From contig JAGLDN010000331.1 of assembly GCA_023145575.1 (NCBI GenBank), positions 1 to 8,456 on the forward strand: DNA of 8,456 bases, given 5' to 3'. The stretch comes from Psychromonas sp. GTDB taxonomy: Bacteria > Pseudomonadota > Gammaproteobacteria > Enterobacterales > Psychromonadaceae. Both the position numbers and the translations under genes were made by a program. Position 1 is the first letter of the stretch. Each line of letters opens with the position of its first letter. The notes below the pieces were generated by a model, which worked only from the letters and a program-made list of their open reading frames with translations, ran no database searches and had not been told where the DNA came from. Of this stretch, positions 1-5,774 are shown in pieces.

Positions 1-17
1 AGATCAAAATCCCCTAG
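1..17 (-). repeat. Possible inverted copy of the IS-end-like sequence
   Basis: Read on the minus strand, the first 17 bases are CTAGGGGATTTTGATCT. This matches CTAGGGGCTGTTGATCT beside IS30 copy B at 15 of 17 positions, in opposite orientation. If it is a true terminus, its element lies to the left of the window and its outer edge is near position 14, next to a TAG flank. The match is short and AT/G-rich, so chance is possible. Confidence 0.3.
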
Positions 18-69
18 TGATTATATAAAATGAAAAAACAATTTACATTCTTTACAAAAAAAAAATTAG

Positions 70-216
70 TCAGAGTCGCAAAGATCTAATGTATGTGTAC
101 TAGGCGAAGATGATTTTTAAAAACCTAAAGGAGAAGAAGATTTTAATTTGGCTGAGATGGCTGAGCGAAACGAGGCACTACAGAACGGCTTTCAACTGCG
201 TAACATCAGTAAATAA
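70..216 (+). pseudogene. Decayed C-terminal gene fragment
   Basis: Reading from position 70 gives a protein-like stretch (SESQRSNVCVLGEDDF), one TAA near 118, then a hydrophilic tail in the same frame (KPKGEEDFNLAEMAERNEAL and onward) ending in TAA at 214-216. The composition looks like genuine protein, and only one stop interrupts about 48 codons. No start codon or ribosome binding site is visible, so this is best read as the end of a broken gene. I do not recognise the family. It could also be chance reading-frame openness. Confidence 0.25.
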
Positions 217-440
217 GAATAAGGGTGTTAATTTTATTGTTAATATTTCTTGAGCTATTTCAGTAATATTGGTATATCACATCATCAAACTTAAATGTAG
301 AGCAAGCTTAACATTCTGTTCGTAGTCACTGACATGTTGAAAGTATTCACTGAGTGCTTGATATGACGTTTAGAGAATATGGATCTTGAATACGAAAATA
401 GCGAGGTCCATTGATTTTCAATATTTTTCGAAAAATATCC
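217..440. other. Gene-free stretch
   Basis: No convincing reading frame, tRNA-like fold or terminator is visible. The only clear structure is the perfect palindrome at its right end, annotated separately. Confidence 0.5.
421..438. repeat. 18-bp perfect palindrome
   Basis: ATATTTTTCGAAAAATAT is its own reverse complement over 18 bases and has no loop. It lies two bases before an ATG at 441 and about 90 bp past the stop codon of the convergent gene P1. It could be a dimeric-protein binding site or a weak cruciform. It has no GC-rich stem, so a classical terminator is unlikely. Confidence 0.5.
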
Positions 441-539
441 ATGGCATTATTTAAACAAGATGAAACCCAAAAGGCTCGCATGGCACGTAAAAAAATGCCT
501 AGGTTAGATAACACCTATCGATCGTCCCTTTTAGAATGA
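441..539 (+). CDS. Doubtful 32-residue ORF
   Basis: ATG at 441 opens a 32-residue, strongly basic and hydrophilic peptide (MALFKQDETQKARMARKKMP and onward) ending in TGA at 537-539. It overlaps the 3' end of the convergent gene P1 by nine bases. There is no Shine-Dalgarno sequence before the ATG; the upstream bases are the AT palindrome. It may be a chance ORF, the start of a lost gene, or a very small protein. No function can be assigned. Confidence 0.2.
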   Translation: MALFKQDETQKARMARKKMPRLDNTYRSSLLE

Positions 540-1415
540 ATTGTTAAAAACCGCTTCCCATGGGTTCTGATTAGGATTAAGACGATTCTTTTTTTCCAAT
601 AGCAAACGATCCCTCGCTTGGTTAGCTCCATAGAACATCCGCTCACCATGTCGCTCTGACTGACCGACTCCTCCTACATAATTATTTAATACATCTTTAA
701 ATACCAAGTGCACTTTAGTCTTTTGCTCTGATTTATACTGGAAAAATTGATCAGCTATCTTTTCATACAGTGATAATATTTTTAAAGGTCTACTTCCCCC
801 TAAGTAAAGGATCTCATCGCCGATATAAATTTTATCGTTTGCCAGATAGTTTAGCTTATTATTATACAATCTAGCAATGTCTATCGGATTAAAAGCGCCC
901 TTGCTAAACTCTCTTGCAATGGCTTCATCTTGAGATCGTACCACTTCAGTAACAATTGCTAAAGTTTGCATGCTGCTCGTTATATACCCATGTAACAGCT
1001 TCAGGTCTTTCAAGATAACAGTAGTTTGCACTTGATATTTTGTATAAAATTTCTGTTTACGTGCATCAGTATTTTTCAATTCCGTCATACCACATACAAG
1101 CATTTGTGTCAGTAATGAAAATTTAATAACCTCTGAGAAAACATCTTCTATATAAACTTTATCGAAAGCCCTAAATCCCTCAAACGACGGATGTCCATTA
1201 ATAAACTCATCAAAATTTAAAGTTAACCGGGGACAAACGCGTTCTTGATTTATTGCTTCTACTACTAATTTTTTTTCCAAGCTTCTACTACGTTGCCCCA
1301 TCTCTGGGCCTATTGGTTCCAGCATAGCCGACCAACAAACTTCAGATTGTGAAGCGTTCGGCAATGACACAGGAAGTGCATTACCCATGGCCCCCACCTT
1401 ATTCATTTTAGGCAT
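531..1415 (-). CDS. P1, orphan 294-aa protein, effector-like
   Basis: An intact 294-residue cytosolic-type protein with no signal peptide or membrane segment. The ATG at 1415 is supported by AGGAGA eight bases upstream. Residues 1-45 are low in predicted structure (many G, P, S). Residues 85-170 and 210-245 look helical. The tail carries a charged stretch (LLLEKKNR, 271-278) and ends NPWEAVFNNSF. I do not recognise a family and see no catalytic motif. It shares a sparse pattern with P3: VF..(V/M)(I/M)K.S at residue 92, an RS...(L/A).AR segment near 160, and YI.D then LYE at 197 and 216. Both proteins are nearly equal in length, so distant paralogy is plausible. Its place among IS debris and its AT-rich composition fit an acquired accessory gene. 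A role as a secreted effector is inference only. Confidence 0.8.
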   Translation of the reverse strand: MPKMNKVGAMGNALPVSLPNASQSEVCWSAMLEPIGPEMGQRSRSLEKKLVVEAINQERVCPRLTLNFDEFINGHPSFEGFRAFDKVYIEDVFSEVIKFSLLTQMLVCGMTELKNTDARKQKFYTKYQVQTTVILKDLKLLHGYITSSMQTLAIVTEVVRSQDEAIAREFSKGAFNPIDIARLYNNKLNYLANDKIYIGDEILYLGGSRPLKILSLYEKIADQFFQYKSEQKTKVHLVFKDVLNNYVGGVGQSERHGERMFYGANQARDRLLLEKKNRLNPNQNPWEAVFNNSF

Positions 1416-1422
1416 ATATTTG

Positions 1423-1462
1423 ATCTCCTGTCATTAATATAAATTAATGAATGATAAGTATA
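1423..1462 (-). promoter_or_regulatory. P1 leader: RBS, hairpin and -10 candidate
   Basis: On the minus strand AGGAGA (1429-1424) sits eight bases before the P1 start. Just upstream is a perfect inverted repeat CATTAAT-ATAA-ATTAATG (1432-1449), which could be an operator or a 5'-UTR hairpin. TATACT (1462-1457) is a reasonable -10 box; the -35 position holds only a weak AATTAG. The ribosome binding site is solid, the promoter tentative. Confidence 0.4.
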
Positions 1463-1910
1463 AGGTTTCGATAATAATGCTAATTATGTATCTATCCGGC
1501 ATTTCGCACTAGACACAAATAGTTGCATAAATTAAGAAAATACTGAAAGCTTTAAAGAGTTTTTAACTTTCATCTTGATATTCGTCTAAATAAGGCTGTA
1601 AATCACTATAATTAAATTAGTTTTCATGAGAAAAACAAGTTTATGAATTCCCATTAATTCATTATAGGTTACGGTAAAATATAGTGCAATGTTTATGCCG
1701 CTAATCCTTAATGAATAGACTGTCGTGACACAATAAGCATTACCATGTTATTATTTACAATTGCATTTTTAATTTTTAATTTTTAATTTTAATTTCTTGT
1801 GAAATTTTGAGATTTTATTTATTAAAGTTTTAATATTGGTAAATTTGAGTCAATCAACCCGTAATTGAAAATTCATTTTTCCTTCTAAGTTATTTTGGCG
1901 ATTTATCTAG
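1463..1910. other. Gene-free AT-rich stretch
   Basis: No supported gene on either strand. It contains a short stem (ATGAATT 1643-1649 with AATTCAT 1656-1662, six-base loop) and a T-rich tandem repeat, annotated separately. It lies between the P1 promoter region and the IS debris. Confidence 0.5.
1765..1795. repeat. Short TTTTTAA tandem repeat
   Basis: Three perfect 7-bp units (TTTTTAA at 1766-1772, 1773-1779, 1780-1786) are followed by a 6-bp unit TTTTAA and TTT. This is likely a slippage-prone low-complexity tract. No gene start lies close enough to suggest phase variation. Confidence 0.7.
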
Positions 1911-1927
1911 GGGGCTGTTGATCTTTG
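1911..1927 (+). repeat. IS-end-like sequence, copy 1
   Basis: GGGGCTGTTGATCTTTG occurs here and again at 4162-4178, each time after ATCTA(G) and each time upstream of an IS30 remnant in the same orientation. GGG(G)CTGTTG-type termini occur in several IS families. It does not resemble the IS30 right end seen in this window (complement GGCAGATTCAACC), so it probably belongs to a different element that truncated or nested with IS30. The family is not assigned. Confidence 0.45.
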
Positions 1928-1994
1928 TTTATATTTTACTCAAAAAAATATTTTGTTAGAGGGGGTGGAAGGTATTCTTGTATAATTAGCTTCA

Positions 1995-2524
1995 CGCGGG
2001 TATATAAAGGATCGCATAGGTATCATCGACCGTCCTGCTATTATTGATGATCGTACTGAGTTGGTGATTGAGATATAGATTTGGTTATCGGTAAAGGCTA
2101 TAACGGCGCTCTATTTACAATAGTTGAGCGCCTAACTCGTTACACTGTAACTATGAAGATCTTTGATAAATCAGCGAGAACAATGACAGATGCAACGTTT
2201 GAATTATTGGCGCCATTTAAAGATTTAGTTTTAACAATCACAGCAGACAATGGTAAAGAATTTGCTTATCATAAAGAGGTTTCTAAGAAGCTTGAATGTG
2301 ATTACTTTTTTGCAGATCCCTACTGTTCATGGCAACGAGGATTAAATGAAAACACCAATGGATTGTTACGACAATATTGGCCTAAATCTACAGATTTTAA
2401 ACTGATCCACGATGAAGCCGTCCGTAGTAAATTAATTCAGTTAAATAATAGACCAAGAAAAGTGATATTATGCCAAACACCAATCGAAATGATGATGAAA
2501 CATGTGCCAGCACTAGCGGCATGA
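1995..2524 (+). pseudogene. IS30-family transposase, copy A, 3' part
   Basis: The C-terminal catalytic half of an IS30-family DDE transposase. Reading from 1995 gives RGYIKDRIGIIDRPAIIDDR. One base is then lost near 2057 (compare copy C), and a conserved Trp codon is TGA at 2069-2071. From there the frame is open to TGA at 2522-2524. Catalytic residues are visible: Asp in DLVIGKG (GAT 2078-2080), Asp in TADNGKEF, and Glu in LNENTNGLLRQYWPK. The helix-turn-helix N-terminus is missing, so the gene is dead. Upstream, 1928-1994 does not match IS30 clearly. The right end of the element follows directly. Confidence 0.9.
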
Positions 2525-2528
2525 TGAT

Positions 2529-2553
2529 TATGCATTTGGCGGTTGAATCTGCC
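2529..2553 (+). mobile_element. IS30 right end, copy A
   Basis: A sequence ending GCGGTTGAATCTGCC follows the transposase stop by a few bases and is identical at 4541-4565 in copy B. After both copies the flanking sequences diverge completely. Position, spacing and the TTGAATCTGCC ending are typical of the right inverted repeat of IS30-type elements. No matching left end (GGCAGATTCAA) was found in the window. Confidence 0.7.
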
Positions 2554-2568
2554 CAATTAACTCTTCTT

Positions 2569-2955
2569 CATAGGAAAATACTTTAACTATCTGCACAGAT
2601 TTAGCATGCATCAGCACCTGTTAAAGTTTCAACCTGGGTGGTAATATGGATATAAATTTGCCGATCAAAACAAGAAGAATATATGGACGGTGATCAACAG
2701 ATAAAGGCAAGCACCATCGTTGACCAGCCTATTTTATTTATGGATCCTGAGCACACCAAACAAGCAACAAAATAAGGTGATGTTGAATAACAACAAGTAT
2801 CGATAAATCTTATAAAAACAAGGGTAATCTAACTAGATTGAATATAATTGTTGCCATTAGATTGATCTATATTCAAGACGCAATTCTGGATCAAAATCAG
2901 ACGATAAATGGTCATTATATTACTGACTTTTGTACAATTTAAATTAAAGCATCTA
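2569..2955 (+). repeat. 387-bp direct repeat, copy R1
   Basis: Positions 2569-2955 match 3775-4161 with no indels and nine substitutions by my count, close to 98% identity. The repeat runs from CATAGGAAAATAC to AAAGCATCTA. R1 follows the IS30-A right end after 15 bp and precedes P2; R2 follows P2 and precedes IS30-B. No terminal inverted repeats were seen, so it is not an obvious miniature transposon. It more likely reflects a segmental duplication. It contains a decayed reading frame and a small AATCTA-AC-TAGATT inverted repeat. Confidence 0.9.
2605..2775 (+). pseudogene. Decayed reading frame within R1
   Basis: One frame reads HASAPVKVSTWVVIWI, a TAA at 2653-2655, then ICRSKQEEY and a 30-codon ORF starting at ATG 2683 (MDGDQQIKASTIVDQPILFM and onward) to TAA 2773-2775. 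The composition looks like protein. In R2 the same frame (3811-3981) keeps both stops but has lost the ATG (now ATA). Of the substitutions between copies in this frame, most change the amino acid (V/F, E/Q, M/I, D/V, M/K), so the frame is not under purifying selection. It is probably the tail of an unidentified lost gene. Confidence 0.35.
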
Positions 2956-3038
2956 AGAAATCAGCGGATTTTCTATGCTACAAGCTGTCGAGTAAAGTAT
3001 CGGCAGCCCAGCGCTTAACCTAACAGAAAGGAAATAAA
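2956..3038 (+). promoter_or_regulatory. P2 upstream region with RBS
   Basis: This is the only P2 upstream DNA not shared with R2. AAAGGA at 3027-3032 lies six bases before the ATG at 3039 and is a good Shine-Dalgarno sequence. No convincing -35/-10 pair was found here; a promoter could lie inside R1. Confidence 0.45.
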
Positions 3039-3779
3039 ATGTTGCCAGTACGAAATAAATTTAGGATTGATTACGATGAAAGCGATTTTAGTAGGAGTAG
3101 TGGGTTCATCCCAGGGGCACCATACGCCAAGAAGCCAATTGAAAAACAAGAATTGTCATGTCACCATTTGGACAGGGTCAAAATGAATAACGCGCATATG
3201 CTGACTAAAGAGTTAATATTAACCGCAATAAATGCGATTGAACTTCACCGCGAATTTTTGCCTGCTGTTGGAGTTACTCCTGATGTATTACAAAACTGTC
3301 CCAGTTACCCAATGCAAAGTGCAATTTATCGTCCTCAAAATATATTTCGGCTATACTTCGGAGAAGGTTATGAAGATATAATTGATGACATAAAAAAAGC
3401 GCTTTATAAGATGAATCGATATTTGTCTTTTAGCGGCAATAGGATTACTTTTTTTAATTCAGGAGTCAATATAATATTCAACGATGATCCGCATGATACA
3501 AGCGAATTAAGTGAACCTAATATTTGCCGTATAGACGTTAACTTGGAAGGACCGAGTTTAACACTTACAAAGAATGGTTTAGCTGTCCTTGTTCTTGGAG
3601 CAATCTGCGAAAAAGTATTATTGACTCAAAATCTCGCGTGTGTTCCAAGTGTTTTAGATCAATGGGAACGTACAGATCGTTGCCATGAATTCGCACGTTG
3701 CAATCCTGGGTTAGCGATAAGAGATACTGGTTGCTGGATCAGTTTTATTGGTAGTTTTTCAAATATTTCTTTTGCATAG
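3039..3779 (+). CDS. P2, orphan 246-aa protein between repeats
   Basis: An intact 246-residue soluble protein with no signal peptide; the start is fixed by AAAGGA six bases upstream. The N-terminal 45 residues are polar and probably disordered. Residues 112-130 look like an amphipathic helix, 135-148 and 161-168 like beta strands (RITFF, VNIIF, ICRIDVN), and 178-198 like a hydrophobic helix (NGLAVLVLGAICEKVLL). It has six cysteines. That order of helix, strands and final helix recalls NleD-like M91 zinc peptidases, but the HExxH motif is absent (GAICE at the matching place), so no enzyme activity is claimed. The stop codon TAG lies in the first bases of repeat R2. The gene is bracketed by R1 and R2 and then by IS30 remnants, which suggests it arrived by a rearrangement. 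Confidence 0.75.
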   Translation: MLPVRNKFRIDYDESDFSRSSGFIPGAPYAKKPIEKQELSCHHLDRVKMNNAHMLTKELILTAINAIELHREFLPAVGVTPDVLQNCPSYPMQSAIYRPQNIFRLYFGEGYEDIIDDIKKALYKMNRYLSFSGNRITFFNSGVNIIFNDDPHDTSELSEPNICRIDVNLEGPSLTLTKNGLAVLVLGAICEKVLLTQNLACVPSVLDQWERTDRCHEFARCNPGLAIRDTGCWISFIGSFSNISFA

Positions 3780-4161
3780 GAAAATACTTTAACTATCTGC
3801 ACAGATTTAGCATGCATCAGCACCTGTTAAATTTTCAACTTGGGTGGTAATATGGATATAAATTTGTCGATCAAAACAAGAACAATATATAGACGGTGAT
3901 CAACAGATAAAGGCAAGCACCATCGTTGTCCAGCCTATTTTATTTAAGGATCCTGAGCACACCAAACAAGCAACAAAATAAGGCGATGTTGAATAACAAC
4001 AAGTATCGATAAATCTTATAAAAACAAGGGTAATCTAACTAGATTGAATATAATTGTTGCCATTAGATTGATCTATATTCAAGACGCAATTCTGGATCAA
4101 AATCAGACGATAAATGGTCATTATATTACTGACTTTTGTACAAATTAAATTAAAGCATCTA
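3775..4161 (+). repeat. 387-bp direct repeat, copy R2
   Basis: Second copy of the repeat described at 2569-2955, 1206 bp downstream and in the same orientation. Its first bases include the stop codon of P2, and its last bases (GCATCTA) abut the IS-end-like sequence of IS30 copy B. In R1 the same point continues into unique DNA (GCATCTAAGAAATC), so R1 may show the site without the insertion. Confidence 0.9.
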
Positions 4162-4178
4162 GGGGCTGTTGATCTTTG
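4162..4178 (+). repeat. IS-end-like sequence, copy 2
   Basis: GGGGCTGTTGATCTTTG, identical to 1911-1927, runs directly into the transposase gene of copy B. Its last eight bases (GATCTTTG) coincide with an internal transposase sequence present in copy A at 2158-2165. The junction is therefore explained by a deletion between these 8-bp repeats. Confidence 0.6.
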
Positions 4179-4536
4179 ATAAATCAGCGAGAACAGTGAC
4201 AGATGCAACGATTGAATTATTGGCGCCATTTAAGGATTTAGTTTTAACAATCACAGCTGACAATGGTAAGGAATTTGCTTATCATAAAGAGGTTTCTAAG
4301 AAGCTTGAATGTGATTACTTTTTTGCAGTTCCATATTGCTCATGGCAGCGAGGGTTGAATGAACATACCAATGGATTGTTACGACAATATTGGCCTAAAT
4401 TTATAGATTTAAACTGATCCACGATGAAGCCGTTAGTAGTAATTTAATTCCGATAAATAATAGACCAAGAAAAGTGATATTATACCAAACACCATTCGAA
4501 ATAATGATGAAACATGTGCCAGCACAAGCGGCATGA
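4171..4536 (+). pseudogene. IS30-family transposase, copy B, 3' part
   Basis: Aligns with copy A from GATCTTTGATAAATC to the stop codon. The frame is open through TADNGKEF and LNEHTNGLLRQYWPK. One T is then lost in the run near 4408 (copy A has four T, B has three), which creates an early TGA. After the frame shift the C-terminal residues (LIHDEAVSSN, NNRPRKVI, KHVPAQAA) continue to the ancestral stop at 4534-4536. The first catalytic Asp and everything before it are missing, so no active transposase can be made. A and B are similar enough to have arisen recently from one another or from a common parent. Confidence 0.88.
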
Positions 4537-4540
4537 TGAT

Positions 4541-4565
4541 TATGCATTTGGCGGTTGAATCTGCC
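4541..4565 (+). mobile_element. IS30 right end, copy B
   Basis: Identical to the copy A end (GCGGTTGAATCTGCC at the border). The next base starts unrelated sequence, TGCTATTG. No target duplication can be matched to the left side because the left end has been lost. Confidence 0.7.
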
Positions 4566-4615
4566 TGCTATTGTTTATAAGTAGAATTAAAATAATGAAA
4601 TAACATATGCAAGCA

Positions 4616-5509
4616 CTACCAATATAGGCCCATCGCGGTGAAATCCACTTTAAGTGATTCAAGCTGTTCGTCATCATCCATTCTCATAATAGGTCCTCGT
4701 ACTCCGACTGCCTGTTTATATTTAGGATCACTTGCGTTAGGTTTAGGCTGCACCATATCTATTAAAATACGTCTAATGAAGGATAGTATCTTATGAAACC
4801 TTGGCTCGTAGTTGAGAGACCTCACAGTATATAATCCGCCAAGAAGGGCTTCATAGAGGATGATTACTTTTTCGAGCATGCTAACACTGTTAAATAGGTT
4901 GTCAGTAATATATACTGGGATTCCAGCACCGCCCAATCGGACAAATAAATCAGGCCCAGGAGGGGCATCCCATGGCTTATAATCATCATATACAGGATCA
5001 GACAGTTTCATGCGCCTTATTCTATCTTTTAGATTATCGAAATAATCAGCTTGTACAGTAGTATCATCATAATCATGAAATTCTCTAATTCTTCTTCTTG
5101 CAAGCAGTCTAGGAGAACGCATATCAACCAGAGTAATAACGTCATTACCATTTGAGTTTAATAAGTTATTTACATTACATATCGCCTGAACATCTACAGC
5201 TTTCAAAGTCAAACTATATTCAGGAAATGTTACCTCCACTGGCTGATAGTTGTTTCTGTCTGATTTTGGCGGATCTAAGCTGTGACATTTTTGCAGTGCT
5301 ATATCTGAAACTTTCATCATATGCTCAAAAACCCCCCATAGTGTAACTTTTTCATTGGGAGAAAACTCACTTTCTTTAGAGGCAGAAATATAATTAATAA
5401 TCATCGTTGGATACACAGGGATCATTTTTTGTGGGGTCTTGTAAATTTCATCAGGGAAACTATTATGAATTCTTACTAGCGCACCCAAGTTTTTTGGTAC
5501 TATTTTCAT
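4616..5509 (-). CDS. P3, orphan 297-aa protein, effector-like
   Basis: An intact 297-residue protein without signal peptide or clear membrane helix. The ATG at 5509 has only a weak upstream GGAT, so translation may be poor or the start uncertain; later ATG codons lack better sites. An arginine-rich segment (RRRIREF, 138-144) and a proline-rich loop (WDAPPGPD, 180-187) lie mid-protein; 211-230 looks like a helix (MLEKVIILYEALLGG). The tail is acidic (DDDEQLE, 278-284) and ends TAMGLYW, loosely like the acidic-block and hydrophobic-end pattern of Dot/Icm substrates. The YITD...LYE pattern at 200-220 and VFEHMMKVS at 60 parallel P1. No known family or active site is recognised. It abuts IS30 copy B by its 3' end with no terminator. 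Confidence 0.72.
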   Translation of the reverse strand: MKIVPKNLGALVRIHNSFPDEIYKTPQKMIPVYPTMIINYISASKESEFSPNEKVTLWGVFEHMMKVSDIALQKCHSLDPPKSDRNNYQPVEVTFPEYSLTLKAVDVQAICNVNNLLNSNGNDVITLVDMRSPRLLARRRIREFHDYDDTTVQADYFDNLKDRIRRMKLSDPVYDDYKPWDAPPGPDLFVRLGGAGIPVYITDNLFNSVSMLEKVIILYEALLGGLYTVRSLNYEPRFHKILSFIRRILIDMVQPKPNASDPKYKQAVGVRGPIMRMDDDEQLESLKVDFTAMGLYW

Positions 5510-5774
5510 GTTATTTTATCCAATTTTTATAAATAATGTTGATGATTATTCTGATTAATGAGTGCAAGACTGATGTTTCATTTAGAAGTAACATAGATAT
5601 AAAATATCGACTTAGAATAACTAGGCTTCCATTTTATCCCTGGAGACTAGAAAAATTCTATCACAGGGTCATTCCCGAGGCCATTGATGTTTATCATTGC
5701 GTTATAACAGAGAACATTATACGCCCTCTTTTCTCTTTCTTTCTCTAGATATAGACATTGAGTATTAAAAGAAG
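5510..5774. other. Gap between P3 and IS30-C, with hairpin
   Basis: This holds the leader of P3 (minus) and no supported gene. A nested hairpin lies at 5638-5668: CCCTG pairs with CAGGG, and inside it TAGAA-AAA-TTCTA. It has no T-tract on either side typical of a terminator. A 70-codon plus-strand ORF here has no ribosome binding site and unconvincing composition. Confidence 0.4.

Noticed and set aside
2569..4161. CRISPR array or integron cassette
   Set aside because: Only two long repeats, no short regularly spaced units, no cas or integrase gene and no recognisable recombination site.
4035..4229. 64-codon minus-strand ORF across R2 and IS30-B
   Set aside because: It is antisense to the repeat and the transposase remnant and crosses their junction, so it is a shadow frame.
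1911..4565. IS30-A and IS30-B as a working composite transposon carrying P2
   Set aside because: Both copies lack left ends and functional transposase, so they cannot mobilise the segment now.
5152..5346. 64-codon plus-strand ORF inside P3
   Set aside because: Antisense shadow of P3, which has the more protein-like sequence.
5536..5748. 70-codon plus-strand ORF
   Set aside because: No ribosome binding site, odd composition, and it overlaps the leader of P3; more likely chance openness around a hairpin.
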